NCBI GenBank assembly: GCA_016708905.1
Contig: JADJEV010000003.1
Location: forward strand, 496,001 to 560,000
DNA: 64,000 bases
Source of the DNA: Candidatus Methylophosphatis roskildensis
Lineage (GTDB): Bacteria; Pseudomonadota; Gammaproteobacteria; Burkholderiales; Rhodocyclaceae
Direction of reading: 5' to 3'
Shown here: piece by piece, positions 8,900 through 17,961 of the stretch
Layout: every line of letters starts with the position of its first letter
Position numbering within the stretch: position 1 is the first letter of the stretch
Translations under genes and position numbers: made by a program
Notes under the pieces: generated by a model
The model's input: the letters and a program-made list of their open reading frames with translations, nothing else
Database searches by the model: none
Told to the model about the DNA's origin: nothing

Positions 8900-10027
8900 C
8901 TAGCGGGCCAGGCCGGCCATCCGCAGGCGAAGCTGCAGCGGCTTGCCCTGGCGCAGCAGGTCGAGCGTCACGCTGTCGCCGACCTTCTTGTCATCGAGCG
9001 CACGCTCGATCGAGGCCGCGCTGTCCACCGGCTCGCCATCGATGCGCTGGAGGATGTCGCCCGGCACGATGCTGCCGTCGCGCAATTGCCGCGCCGGCCG
9101 GATGCCGGCTTCCGCAGCCGGCGACTTGGCGTCCACGCCGACGATCAGCGCGCCCTGGACGCTCATCTGCCGGGTGACGACTTCGCTGACGCGATCGATT
9201 ACGTTGATGCCGATGGTCGGCCGCCGGTAGTGCCCGAAGGCGATGATCTCGGGCACCACGCGATTGACCGTATCGGCCGGCACCGCGAAGCCGATGCCGG
9301 CCGAGGCGCCGGACGGGCTGTAGATCGCGGTATTCACGCCGATCAGCCGGCCGGCGCTGTCGAGCAGCGGGCCGCCCGAGTTGCCGGGGTTGATCGCCGC
9401 GTCGATCTGGATCAGGTGACTGACCGGACGGCCATCGTCGCCGGAGATCGTGCGGTCGATCGCGGAGATCACGCCGGTGGTCAGCGTGTGGTCGAAGCCG
9501 AACGGGTTGCCGATCGCCAGTACGCGCTGGCCGACCAGAAGGTCGCGGCTGCTGCCGAGCGCGATCGGGGCCGGGGGCTTGTCCGGCACCTTTATCCGCA
9601 GCACCGCCAGGTCGTTTTCCGGACTGGCGCCCACCAGTTCGGCGGCAAAGCCACGCTGGTCCGCGAGCCGCACCTGAGCGCCGCGGGCGCCTGCGATCAC
9701 GTGGAAGTTGGTGACCACATGGCCCTGCTCGTCCCACAGAAAGCCCGAGCCGGTGCCGCGCGGCACTTCGCGGACGTTCATGGTGAACGGATTGACCACG
9801 CGATCGAGCGTCGTGATGTAGACCACCGACGGACTCACCCGCCGGAAGGTTTCGATCGTGGCATTCTCTTCGGCGGTGAAGGGTCCGCGCGGCGAGACAC
9901 TGCGCGGCGCGGGTTGCTTGGCCGATGCGCCATTGCCGCCGAGCGCGATCAGCGCTGCGACCAGCGCGGCTGCGGCAAGACCCAGCCAGGTGGTGCGGGT
10001 CGACTTCCAGTTCCTTCGCAACGACAT
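8900..10027 (-). CDS. HtrA/DegS-like periplasmic serine protease with one PDZ domain
   Basis: Trypsin-like envelope protease, 375 residues. A single N-terminal membrane segment (LGLAAAALVAALIAL) is followed by the protease domain with the triad His (VVTNFHVIAG), Asp (ENDLAVLRI) and Ser (PGNSGGPLL). There is only one C-terminal PDZ domain (about residues 265-370). One PDZ plus an anchor resembles DegS rather than DegP, which would suit the rseP gene nearby, but a general S1C protease is equally possible. The start is uncertain: ATG at 10027 has a GGAGA too close, and TTG at 10021 would be better spaced. Confidence 0.88.
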   Translation of the reverse strand: MSLRRNWKSTRTTWLGLAAAALVAALIALGGNGASAKQPAPRSVSPRGPFTAEENATIETFRRVSPSVVYITTLDRVVNPFTMNVREVPRGTGSGFLWDEQGHVVTNFHVIAGARGAQVRLADQRGFAAELVGASPENDLAVLRIKVPDKPPAPIALGSSRDLLVGQRVLAIGNPFGFDHTLTTGVISAIDRTISGDDGRPVSHLIQIDAAINPGNSGGPLLDSAGRLIGVNTAIYSPSGASAGIGFAVPADTVNRVVPEIIAFGHYRRPTIGINVIDRVSEVVTRQMSVQGALIVGVDAKSPAAEAGIRPARQLRDGSIVPGDILQRIDGEPVDSAASIERALDDKKVGDSVTLDLLRQGKPLQLRLRMAGLAR

Positions 10028-10094
10028 TCTCCGGTTATCGGCCCGAGCGGGCAGCCGATCGGATGGTGATTCGACAGGTTTCATGCGCTGCGAT

Positions 10095-10520
10095 TCAGCC
10101 GCGATCGACCAGCAGCGGCATCGCCGCGAATACACCGAGCATCAGCGCATAGACGGTGCCCGCCACCGGGTCGCGGCTGGCCGCGTAGTCCGCCAGCGTC
10201 AGGCCTTGCAAGCCGAGCACAAGGGTGAACTCCGCGCCGAGCAGGAGGGCGAGGGCAACGATGCCGGCGCCCAGGCGAGGTCCGGCACGTGGCGGCAGGG
10301 CGAAGCGGCGCACGACGAAGCGCGCGGCGAACAGGATCACCATCAACATGACCGGCATTTCGAGCAGCTCGGCGGTTCGCACGCCCAGACGCGGAACAAC
10401 CCAGGACACGCGAGCCGCGCCGAGCACGAATCCGGCGGCGAATACCAGTGCGAAGTAGGCAATGCCCGCCTTGACGGCGGTCATGGCGCGCGGGCCGCGA
10501 TCGTGTCGGGATGACGGCAT
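10095..10520 (-). CDS. Small conserved-type membrane protein
   Basis: 141 residues with about four hydrophobic helices (AGIAYFALVFAAGFVLGAAR, MPVMLMVILFAARFVV, a Leu/Ala-rich helix and the C-terminal VYALMLGVFAAMPLLV). I do not recognise a family or catalytic motif. The ATG at 10518-10520 is chosen because GGAG lies at suitable spacing; an internal ATG at 10484 lacks one. It lies 67 bases upstream of the HtrA gene on the same strand and may share its transcript. Confidence 0.6.
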   Translation of the reverse strand: MPSSRHDRGPRAMTAVKAGIAYFALVFAAGFVLGAARVSWVVPRLGVRTAELLEMPVMLMVILFAARFVVRRFALPPRAGPRLGAGIVALALLLGAEFTLVLGLQGLTLADYAASRDPVAGTVYALMLGVFAAMPLLVDRG

Positions 10521-10803
10521 TCTGGTCTCCGTCGATCGCGTCCGCCGGGTGGCTCGATCGACATCCTGACTGGACAGTGGCATGGCTGCAAACCTACCTC
10601 GTGGCGGCCACCGTGTCCATAGACCGTGGCCCGCAGCCGGGTCAGCAGGAAGCTGGATCTGCGTCACGACGTGCGGCCGGCAATTCTGGTAGGGTAGGCA
10701 CCGCGCCGCGCTCGTTGCGTGTCGCGCACCATCGCTCCGGCCGGACGTCGCGCAGCGGTGATCGCGGTCATCCGAAACCGCGATGCGAAAGAGGGAGGTC
10801 AGT

Positions 10804-12096
10804 GTGTTTCACAAAGCCTTGCGCTCGTGGTTTGCAGCCGCGCTGCTGAGTCTGATGCAGCCTGCCGGCGCGGTCGAACTGGGCGAGATCATCAGTGTGT
10901 CGCGCGTCGACGGCGCGCTGCGCGTGGAAATCGAACTTCGGCCGACGACCGACGCGTTTCCCCAACGGTCGAGTTGTTTCACGCTCGCCGACGATCCGCC
11001 GAATCCCGGCGGCCTGCCGGTCGTCGCGAATGGCCGTGCCACCTTGCGCACGCTGGACGGGCGCCACAGCGTGATCGTCAATAGCAATCAGCGCGTCGGC
11101 GAGGCCGCGCTTCTGAGCCTGCGCCTGAATTGCGGCGTCGATGCTCGGCGCGACTACGTTCTGCATCTCCCGCCAGCGAAAATCGCGCCGGTGGAAGTCC
11201 CGGTCGCTGCGGCGCCCGTGTTCGAGCCACCGCAGCCACAAGCCGAGACGCGTTTGCCACCGCGCAAACCCAGGCGCGTTCTGCCCAGGCCGCGTCCAAC
11301 CGGCGACCGGGTCGCGGTGTCGCTGACCCCGGCCGACGAAGCGCTGTCGCGCAGCCTGGCTGCGCCTGCGGACGGACCGGCGAACTACGCTGCAGCGGGT
11401 GCCGAGGCGGTGCGGCTGGACGCCGATCTGCGCGAACTCGAGGCCACGGTGGCGCGCCTGCGCGCCGAGATCGAGTCCCAGATTCGCGCCCGGGATCTCG
11501 CCCTGTCAGCCGCCGCGGCGGAGCCGGCCGCGCGCGAGTCGCCGGTTCGGGCAGCGGCCACTGCCGAGGCCGCGCCCGCGGTCCTGCCGCGCAGTCTCAA
11601 GCCCGACGCCCGCGACGACGCGGCGTTCCCGGCCAACTGGCTGATCGCAATCGGGGTCGGTGGCGCGCTGCTCGTGCTGGCCGCGTATGTGCTGGGGCGA
11701 GGTTGGTCGAGACGTCGCGGCAGCGAGCCGGAAGCGGAACAGCCGGTGGTCGCGCTGCCGCGAGCGACACCACGGGTCGCGGCCGGCGCCGATGAGGACG
11801 ACCCACACGGCGCGCCGAATGCTCACAAGATCGAGGTGGTCGAGCCGAAATCGCCGCTCGAACTGGCCGAGTTCATGCTGTCGTTCGGGCGCGTCGACGA
11901 TGCAGTGATGGCGCTCGAGGAGCACATCGCCAGCAACCCGAAGAGCGCCATCGAGCCGTGGCGCAAACTGCTCGAGATTTACCGCAAGGCTGGCCGGCGT
12001 CACGCCTTCGACGCGCTCGCCCGCCGCATGCAAACGACCTTCAATGTGACCGCGCCGACGTGGGAGCGAAGATCGAACGGGCCGCGCGCGCGCTGA
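10804..12096 (+). CDS. FimV/HubP-like protein
   Basis: 430 residues: a signal peptide (WFAAALLSLMQPAGA), an N-terminal periplasmic domain beginning VELGEIISVSRVDGALRVEI as in FimV, a Pro/Ala-rich linker with a short coiled coil (about 205-230), one membrane helix (about 279-298, WLIAIGVGGALLVLAAYVLG) and the cytoplasmic FimV C-terminal TPR-like domain (LAEFMLSFGRVDDAVMALEE). FimV-type proteins organise cell poles and type IV pili. The GTG at 10804 has GGGAGG just upstream. It is much shorter than Pseudomonas FimV. It ends 16 bases before an IS1634 end, so the natural 3' end may have been altered. Confidence 0.82.
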   Translation: MFHKALRSWFAAALLSLMQPAGAVELGEIISVSRVDGALRVEIELRPTTDAFPQRSSCFTLADDPPNPGGLPVVANGRATLRTLDGRHSVIVNSNQRVGEAALLSLRLNCGVDARRDYVLHLPPAKIAPVEVPVAAAPVFEPPQPQAETRLPPRKPRRVLPRPRPTGDRVAVSLTPADEALSRSLAAPADGPANYAAAGAEAVRLDADLRELEATVARLRAEIESQIRARDLALSAAAAEPAARESPVRAAATAEAAPAVLPRSLKPDARDDAAFPANWLIAIGVGGALLVLAAYVLGRGWSRRRGSEPEAEQPVVALPRATPRVAAGADEDDPHGAPNAHKIEVVEPKSPLELAEFMLSFGRVDDAVMALEEHIASNPKSAIEPWRKLLEIYRKAGRRHAFDALARRMQTTFNVTAPTWERRSNGPRAR

Positions 12097-12229
12097 TTCG
12101 CGCTGCGCCTAAGCTGAAGTTCCCCCGAAAGACGGCGGTTGTTTGAGCGAATTAGCGCGTCAGATCACCGAGATACGGTCATTGTCCGCCGGCATAATGT
12201 AGGCATGTAGTGCGTGTTGCTATAAGTCA

Positions 12230-12235
12230 TATAAT
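12230..12235 (+). promoter_or_regulatory. Candidate -10 box of the IS1634 transposase
   Basis: A perfect TATAAT 17 bases before the transposase ATG, without a convincing -35. The 9-mer GTAGGCATG is repeated at 12199-12207 and 12247-12255, flanking the box; the second copy contains the start codon. Confidence 0.35.
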
Positions 12236-12252
12236 CGTCTATTATTGTAGGC

Positions 12253-13959
12253 ATGCATATTCATATCGTGCCGAACCGCGGATCAGCGCCGACCGTTTTG
12301 CTACGGGAGTCCTACCGTGACGGTGCAAGGGTCGGCAAGCGCACACTGGCCAACCTGTCCAGTCTTTCGCACGCGCAGGTCGAGGCGATCCGGGCAGTGC
12401 TGCGCGGCGAGCGGTTATGCCCGGTCGCGCAAGGTTTCGAGATTGCGCGCTCACGTGCCCATGGCCACGTGCAGGCGGTGGCCACTGCGATGCAGCGCCT
12501 GGGGCTGGCCTCGCTGATCGCCACCAAGCCGTGTCGCGAACGCGATCGGGTGCTAGCGATGGTGGCCTCGCGCATCGTGGCGCCCCAGACCAAGCTGGCC
12601 ACCACGCGCTGGTGGCACACGACGACGCTGGCGCAAGACTTCGCGGTGACCGAGGCGAGCGAGGACGATCTGTACGCGGCGATGGACTGGTTGCTGCTGC
12701 GCCAGGAGGCCATTGAGAAGAAGCTCGCCGCGCGGCGTTTGGGCACGGACAGCTTGGTGCTCTACGATCTGTCGTCCAGTTACTTCGAGGGCACCACCTG
12801 TCCGCTGGCCAAGCGCGGCTACAGCCGCGATGGCAAGCACGGCATGCTGCAGGTCAATTACGGCTTGGTCACGGACGCACGAGGCTGTCCGGTCGCGGTT
12901 TCGGTGCATGCGGGCAACACCTCGGACAGCACCACATTCATGCCCGAGGTGCAGCGCTTGCGCACCGATTTTGGCATCGAGCGCATGGTGATGGTGGGCG
13001 ACCGGGGAATGATCTCGCAAAAGGCCATCGCCCAGATGCGCGATAGCGATGGCATCGGCTGGATCACGGCGCTCAAGAGCGTTTCGATCCGCGCGCTGAT
13101 CGAGCAGGGACAGTTGCAGCTCGGCTTGTTCGATGAGCGCAATCTGATCGAACTGAGCTCGCCGGACTACCCCGGGGAGCGCCTGGTGGCCTGCCGCAAT
13201 CCGCAACTGGCCAGGCTGCGCGCGTACAAGCGCGAAGAGCTGCTGTGTGCGACGCAGAACAAGCTCGACAAGATCAAGGCCCGAGTCGAGGCCGCCAAGC
13301 TCGCCGGCAAGGATGAGATCGGCGTGCGCGTGGGCAAGATCGTCAATCAGTACAAGGTCGCCAAACACTTCGAACTGGCGATCGGCGAGACGAGCTTCTC
13401 CTTCACGCGCAAACCGGACAGCATCGCCGCTGAAGCGGCGCTGGATGGCCTGTACATCATTCGCACCTCGGTGTCCTCCGAGCACATGGAGGCGGCACAG
13501 TGCGTGCGCAGCTACAAATCGCTGGCCAACGTCGAGCGCGCCTTCCGCTCGCTCAAGACCATCGACCTGAAGGTGCGCCCGATTCATCACCGCCTGGCCG
13601 AGCGGGTGCGCTCGCACATCTTTGTGTGCATGCTCGCCTACTACGTCGAGTGGCACATGCGTGAAGCCTGGCGCGCACTGATGTTTGCCGATACCGACCA
13701 GCAAGCCAAAGCGACGCGCGACCCCGTGGCACCTGCCATGCGCTCTGAAGCCACGCTGAACAAGGTTGCCCGTCATAGCCTCGAGGACAATACGCCGGCA
13801 CACAGTTTTTCCACCTTGATGGCTGAATTGGCCACCCTCGTGCGCAATACCTGCCGCACGCCAGCGGCTGCCCCTGACGCCCCAAGCTTCGAGGTCGTTA
13901 CAACCCCAAACCCGGTGCACCAACGCGCGATGGCGCTGCTTGATCAGATCCGCGTGTAG
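12253..13959 (+). CDS. IS1634-family transposase
   Basis: DDE transposase of 568 residues, full length and without frame breaks. Candidate catalytic residues are Asp in LVLYDLSSSYFEG (near 12765), Asp in MVMVGDRGMIS (near 12995) and Glu in NVERAFRSLKTIDL (near 13535), the usual spacing for IS4-superfamily enzymes. The C-terminal YYVEWHMREAW region also fits this family. It lies entirely between the element's inverted repeats. The large open frame on the opposite strand is a codon-bias shadow. Confidence 0.93.
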   Translation: MHIHIVPNRGSAPTVLLRESYRDGARVGKRTLANLSSLSHAQVEAIRAVLRGERLCPVAQGFEIARSRAHGHVQAVATAMQRLGLASLIATKPCRERDRVLAMVASRIVAPQTKLATTRWWHTTTLAQDFAVTEASEDDLYAAMDWLLLRQEAIEKKLAARRLGTDSLVLYDLSSSYFEGTTCPLAKRGYSRDGKHGMLQVNYGLVTDARGCPVAVSVHAGNTSDSTTFMPEVQRLRTDFGIERMVMVGDRGMISQKAIAQMRDSDGIGWITALKSVSIRALIEQGQLQLGLFDERNLIELSSPDYPGERLVACRNPQLARLRAYKREELLCATQNKLDKIKARVEAAKLAGKDEIGVRVGKIVNQYKVAKHFELAIGETSFSFTRKPDSIAAEAALDGLYIIRTSVSSEHMEAAQCVRSYKSLANVERAFRSLKTIDLKVRPIHHRLAERVRSHIFVCMLAYYVEWHMREAWRALMFADTDQQAKATRDPVAPAMRSEATLNKVARHSLEDNTPAHSFSTLMAELATLVRNTCRTPAAAPDAPSFEVVTTPNPVHQRAMALLDQIRV

Positions 13960-14051
13960 GCAGAACACGCAACCACGATTTCGACATAACCCCTCGAAAT
14001 ACAATGAAAACTCGTCCCGCGGTCAAAGGAACTTCAGCCTAAGAGATCCGA

Positions 14052-15407
14052 CTACCTTCGACCGGCGCTCGTGGTCTGAACCGAACAGGCTGCGTCGTCC
14101 TTCGCTGCCGAGGCTGCTTCCGCCGCGCCCGGCACCCGGCTGGCGAGCACCTTGTCGACACGTTTGCCGTCCATGTCGATGACTTCGAAGCGCCAGCCCT
14201 CCCATTCGGCATGGTCGGTGGTCTGCGGCACGCGCCCGAGCAGCAGCATCAGCATGCCCGAGAGCGCGTTGTAGCGGCCCTTTTCTTCCTCGGGCACTTG
14301 GCGCAGGCCGAGCCGGTCCTTGAGTTCCGGCACCGGAATCAGCCCGTCGAGCAGCCACGATCCATCTGCCCGCTGTATTGCCCAGGCATCTTCGAGGTTG
14401 GGCGGCTTGAATTCTCCGGTGATCGCTTCGAGCACATCGCGCACGGTGACCAGCCCCTGTATTTCGCCATATTCGTCGATGACCAATGCGCTTTGCATGC
14501 TGGTCGAGCGGAAGTTGTCGAGCAGTTCCATGCCGGTCAGCGATTCGGGCACGAACACGGCCGGTTGCAGGTTCGCCGTCAGCGCCGGCTTTTCGCCGCG
14601 TATCGTCTGCGTCAGCAATTGCTTGGCGCTGACCATGCCGAGCACATCCGACAGGCCGCCCTTGCACACCGGGAAGCGGGTGTGCACGGCGGTTTCGATC
14701 TTGCGCAGATTGATCTCGATCGGATCATCGACATCGAGATACACGATGTCGGCGCGCGGAATCATCAACGAGGCGATCTGCCGGTCATCGAGGCGGAACA
14801 CGTTGCGCACCATCGCATGCTCGTGATGCTCGATGACGCCCGCATTGGACCCTTCGGCCAGCATTGCGTGGATTTCCTCTTCGGTCACCGCATTCGAGCC
14901 GCTGGCGCGCGCGCCGAGCAGCCGCAGGACAAGGTTGGTGGAGGTCGAGAGCAGCTTGACGAAGGGTTTGCCCAGAATTGCCAGCCAGAGCATCGGCCGG
15001 GCGACGATGCGTGCGATCGGCTCTGGGCTGATCTGGCCCAGCCGCTTGGGCACCAGCTCGCCGAGCACGATCGACAGATAGGTGATCACGATCACCACCA
15101 GCGCCGTCGCGCCGATCTCGCTGGCATCGCGCTGGGCGCCCAGAGACTGCAGCCAGAGCGCCAGCGGCCGTGCGAGAATCGCTTCACCGACGATTCCGTT
15201 GAGAATGCTGATCGAGGTGATGCCAATCTGAATCGTCGACAGAAAACGGGTGGGGTCTTCGGCCAGACGCAGCGCGAACACGGATGAACGGTCGCCTTCT
15301 TCGGCGAGTTTCTGCAGGCGTGCCTTGCGCGCGGTGAGCAGCGCAATTTCGGACATCGCGAACAGACCGTTCAGGATGATCAGGCCGAGCAGCAGAGGGA
15401 TTTCCAT
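14052..15407 (-). CDS. CNNM/CorC-family membrane protein (DUF21 + CBS + CorC_HlyC)
   Basis: 451 residues. The N-terminal DUF21 domain has four membrane helices (MEIPLLLGLIILNGLFAMSE first), then a CBS pair (about 200-340, with MIPRADIVYLDVDD and ALVIDEYGEIQGLVT) and a C-terminal CorC_HlyC domain. The family includes magnesium/cobalt efflux proteins; many are annotated as hemolysins without direct evidence. The ATG at 15407 begins the standard N-terminus. The variable C-terminal tail ends 13 bases from the right end of the IS1634 element. Confidence 0.9.
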   Translation of the reverse strand: MEIPLLLGLIILNGLFAMSEIALLTARKARLQKLAEEGDRSSVFALRLAEDPTRFLSTIQIGITSISILNGIVGEAILARPLALWLQSLGAQRDASEIGATALVVIVITYLSIVLGELVPKRLGQISPEPIARIVARPMLWLAILGKPFVKLLSTSTNLVLRLLGARASGSNAVTEEEIHAMLAEGSNAGVIEHHEHAMVRNVFRLDDRQIASLMIPRADIVYLDVDDPIEINLRKIETAVHTRFPVCKGGLSDVLGMVSAKQLLTQTIRGEKPALTANLQPAVFVPESLTGMELLDNFRSTSMQSALVIDEYGEIQGLVTVRDVLEAITGEFKPPNLEDAWAIQRADGSWLLDGLIPVPELKDRLGLRQVPEEEKGRYNALSGMLMLLLGRVPQTTDHAEWEGWRFEVIDMDGKRVDKVLASRVPGAAEAASAAKDDAACSVQTTSAGRR

Positions 15408-15767
15408 TCGTTCGCGCGGCGGCGCCGCGCCCGAGTTGATTTGGGGTTCGCCGGGCCACCGAATCCAGGGGATCTGCTCGCGGTCGCGGCGGTTCGCTGC
15501 CGAATATACCGTAACGAGTTGCCGATCTCGCGGGCGTTCATGCTCGACGACGCGGCGGCGGCCTCGCAAGGCGCATGCAGCGGTGATCTCGGACGTGGCA
15601 TGCCTGCAAAGCGCTTGCACTGGCGCTGCTGGCGATGCCGTGCCGCAGATCGCCTGTCCATGCGGCCTTGCGGCCTGTCGTGCTTCAGCCGGCGCAGCGG
15701 GCGGCAGCAGCGCGTGGAACTCGCACGGCGAACGAGTCGATCCTTGCGATCATGGTATTCTTGCCCG
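15408..15767. other. Divergent intergenic region, 360 bp, with a degenerate palindromic-element fragment
   Basis: Lies between the start codons of the CNNM gene (-) and a lipoprotein gene (+), so it should hold both promoters. I could not identify convincing boxes. Positions about 15647-15673 read ATCGCCTGTCCATGCGGCC, a degenerate right arm (I) of the palindromic element family. Nothing else is recognised. Confidence 0.45.
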
Positions 15768-16358
15768 ATGTTCATGCGTATCGGATCAGCAGGCAGCCGC
15801 TGGGGCAGCTTGTGTCGGGGCAATGTCCTCCTCCTGGCATTGTCCATGGGGCTGGCCGGGTGTGGCGAGCAAGCCGTGCCCGAGCCGTCGGCGAAGCCAG
15901 GTTCTCTTTCGCCGGCCGTGCAATCGCCTTCGGTCGAGCAGGATCTCGCACGATTCGATCGACTGGTCACACTGGAGTCGGTGTTTCCGGATCGCCTGCA
16001 GCGCGGCCTGTACCGGATGCTCCCGCCGGTCACCGAGAACGGGCGACGCGCTTACACGTTTCAGCTCGTTCCTCAAGCGGGAATGAATGAAGCGCGGCAT
16101 TTCAATCTCGTCACTATCGTCTGGGCGCGCGGCGGTACGTTCGTGAAGCCACAAGGCTCGCCCGTTGTGCCGTCCAGCACTGGCGGACCGAACGGCGGAT
16201 TCATCGATGCCGTCGCGCAGACCGATGACCACGCCTATGATGTGCGGGTCTCGTTGGCGATGCTGCTGCCGGACAGCGTCGATCTACCGGCCTTCGATGT
16301 CGAGAAAGTGGCGGCAGACATGATTCGCCTGTACCAGGCACAAGGATCGGACAAATGA
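15768..16358 (+). CDS. Putative lipoprotein of unknown function
   Basis: 196 residues. The signal peptide ends in a lipobox (LSMGLAGC, Cys32), so the product is probably lipid-anchored in the envelope. The mature part has no motif I recognise; it contains RAYTFQLVPQAGMNEARHFN and a C-terminal helix (VEKVAADMIRLYQAQ). The ATG at 15768 is chosen because it places the lipobox correctly; ATG 15774 is an alternative. It ends 13 bases before the next gene, so the two are probably co-transcribed. Confidence 0.65.
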   Translation: MFMRIGSAGSRWGSLCRGNVLLLALSMGLAGCGEQAVPEPSAKPGSLSPAVQSPSVEQDLARFDRLVTLESVFPDRLQRGLYRMLPPVTENGRRAYTFQLVPQAGMNEARHFNLVTIVWARGGTFVKPQGSPVVPSSTGGPNGGFIDAVAQTDDHAYDVRVSLAMLLPDSVDLPAFDVEKVAADMIRLYQAQGSDK

Positions 16359-16371
16359 ACGCGGAGCCGAC

Positions 16372-17158
16372 ATGGCAGACGACTATCTGAAGAATTATTC
16401 CGTCGACCAGGTTGCTGCCTGGTATCTGCGTCTGGCCGCCGCGTGGGACGCGAACATGCCGGATTTGCAGCCGACGCTGGCCGGTGCCTTCCTGCGCACT
16501 TGGGTCAACAACCGCTCCCGAGACGCGAAGATCGAGTTCGATGCACCCGACCACCTCAGATCACATGCTTCGGTGTTCGCGGTGCAGTCGTTCCATCGCG
16601 ATGTATTTCTGTCGAACAAGAAGGCACGATTCTCCGGCGGCACGGAAAAGTGGGCCGGCATACTGCCGCGCGTTCAGGGCGCCCCCGGCTTCACCAGGTG
16701 GAACATGAAGGGTGATCTGGCGCTCGAGTACGAAAGCCTGTGCGACGTCGCGCCGGACATCTGGGCAATCGCCAAGATCCAGCGATCCGGCAGCAACGCC
16801 GATCGCGACATCTTCGGTTCACTGCGCGGATTTCAGCTCAAGAGCAAAGTGACGGTCAGCGCGCCGCCATCGTCGGGCACGCTGGTGAAGATCATGTTCA
16901 AGACCTGGGTGAGTTCGGGAACCGACCGATACGACTGGGACTATTCGGAGCACCTTACCGTCGTCAATCCGGATTTCGGCAGCAAGGCGGCCGACGCGGT
17001 CCGGCCCCAAGACAAGACCCTGACCGTCCTACAGCAATGCCAAACGCCTGGAAGACGCCGGCAAGGCTGCGCCGTACCAAGTCGTTCTGAAACCATGGAC
17101 GGTCGCCGACGCCCGGTTGACTGCGCCGGCCAACATGGACATCAAGCGCAGGTTGTAA
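16372..17158 (+). CDS. Uncharacterised protein paired with the lipoprotein, one-base frameshift
   Basis: Starts ATG 16372. The first frame is good to about 17022 (…RPQDKTLT). The coherent C-terminus (SYSNAKRLEDAGKAAPYQVV…DIKRRL) is in the next frame to a TAA at 17156-17158. Removing one base between 17022 and 17035 gives 261 residues. The layout (WAGILPRVQGAPGFTRWNMK, then DRYDWDYSEHL, then a C-terminal YQVVLKPW) resembles what I remember of DUF6402-type proteins near type VI secretion genes, but that is weak. No secretion genes are visible here. Confidence 0.55.
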
Positions 17159-17275
17159 GCGAAGCGCGGAGAGCACCGTCCGAGGCCGACGCTGCGATGG
17201 CCTTGGGTCCACGCCATGCTTAGAGATCTTCGATGGCAAGATCGCTTAATTTCGCGCGGGAAGCGAGGCAGCTCG

Positions 17276-17355
17276 CGTAGGTTGGGCTGACGAAGGAAGC
17301 CCAACGTGTTGCGCTCCATGATGTTGGGCTTCGGTTCGCTCAGCCCAACCTACGC
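17276..17355. repeat. Long hairpin repeat, GTAGGTTGGGC family
   Basis: Imperfect inverted repeat. The left arm starts GCGTAGGTTGGGCTGACGAA and the right arm ends TCGCTCAGCCCAACCTACGC. It is the same family as the perfect hairpin at 56402-56481. It lies in a 351-bp gene-free stretch (17159-17509) that otherwise holds only the next repeat. Confidence 0.8.
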
Positions 17356-17383
17356 TTGCTGTGTTTCCTCTCCTTTCCAGATC

Positions 17384-17450
17384 CGTAGGCTGCAACAAGC
17401 GCAGCGCATTGCACCGGGCGATTGCATTCGGCGCAATATCGATTGCGCCC
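17384..17450. repeat. Intergenic hairpin repeat, TGCAATAAGCGNAGCGCATTGCA family
   Basis: Contains GCGCAGCGCATTGCACCGGG and then GCGCAATATCGATTGCGCC. A second copy lies at 56298-56366. Directly follows the GTAGGTTGGGC hairpin here and directly precedes one at 56 kb, so the two families travel together. Confidence 0.7.
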
Positions 17451-17509
17451 AACTCTTGCAGCGTGCCAAGTTCAGACAAGCTCAATCAGGATTCTGCAAG
17501 ATAGTCGAT

Positions 17510-17794
17510 TCAACCCGGATGCAGTTCGCGCGCAGCATCCTCGAGCACGTCATCGGGAACACCGCGGCGCTTGAGTGCCTCGATCAGTCGTACTTCAGTC
17601 TTGTCGAGATACTGCGTTTCGTCCCGGCGCAGACCTTCGCTGACGTAGGACTTGAGCAGCGACTGGTAGCCGATCAGGCCCTTGAGTGGCGCGATCGTCT
17701 TCATCGATTCGACGGCATCCACCGGCATGCGGATGGTGATGGAAGTCATCGGCCTGTCCTTGCGCAGGCGGGCTTTGAGTCGATCACTTTGCAT
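17510..17794 (-). CDS. BrnA/RHH-type antitoxin, apparently orphaned
   Basis: 94 residues. The central part MTSITIRMPVDAVESMKTIA looks like a ribbon-helix-helix DNA-binding strand, followed by GYQSLLKSYVSEGLRR, typical of BrnA/CopG-type antitoxins. The ATG at 17794 overlaps the stop of an upstream BrnT-like reading frame (17784-17786), as in brnTA operons. That toxin frame is only a C-terminal remnant, so this antitoxin may be left without its partner. Confidence 0.7.
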   Translation of the reverse strand: MQSDRLKARLRKDRPMTSITIRMPVDAVESMKTIAPLKGLIGYQSLLKSYVSEGLRRDETQYLDKTEVRLIEALKRRGVPDDVLEDAARELHPG

Positions 17795-17900
17795 AGTCGC
17801 CTTCCTCTCTTGTGGTAGCCCGGCGGGCGGAAACGATGCGGATGAAGTCCTCTTCGAACTCGACGTGGACCACGTACAGAAGCCGGCCGGATGCAAGCCG
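17784..17900 (-). pseudogene. C-terminal remnant of a BrnT-type toxin gene
   Basis: Upstream of and overlapping the antitoxin start, one frame reads RLLYVVHVEFEEDFIRIVSA, then RRATTREEGDYAK and a stop at 17784-17786. This is the conserved BrnT C-terminus (RIISARKAT..E). Its N-terminal two-thirds is missing; a palindromic element (17962-18070) lies a short way upstream. About 38 codons remain. It is too short to be in a normal gene list. Confidence 0.6.
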
Positions 17901-17928
17901 ATTGTATTGAGTGTATTGCCGTTGTCAA
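17901..17928 (-). promoter_or_regulatory. Strong sigma-70-type promoter upstream of the toxin remnant
   Basis: On the minus strand TTGACA (17923-17928), a 16-base spacer and TACAAT (17901-17906). A dyad GTATTG-N7-CAATAC overlaps the -35, a possible operator for the antitoxin. It reads directly into the BrnT remnant and the antitoxin. Confidence 0.6.
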
Positions 17929-17961
17929 TACAAGAAACGGGATGGCGCGTGCGACGCTTTA

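Larger units (their letters stand above)
12113..14038 (+). mobile_element. IS1634-family insertion sequence, apparently complete
   Basis: An element of 1,926 bp. Its ends are inverted repeats: GCTGAAGTTCC at 12113-12123 and the exact reverse complement at 14028-14038. The four bases CTAA occur immediately outside both ends (12109-12112 and 14039-14042), a candidate target duplication. One transposase gene fills it. It sits in the gap between the FimV-like gene and the convergent CNNM gene. Confidence 0.85.

Noticed and set aside
12553..14004. 483-residue minus-strand open frame
   Set aside because: Antisense to the IS1634 transposase, which has clear family motifs.
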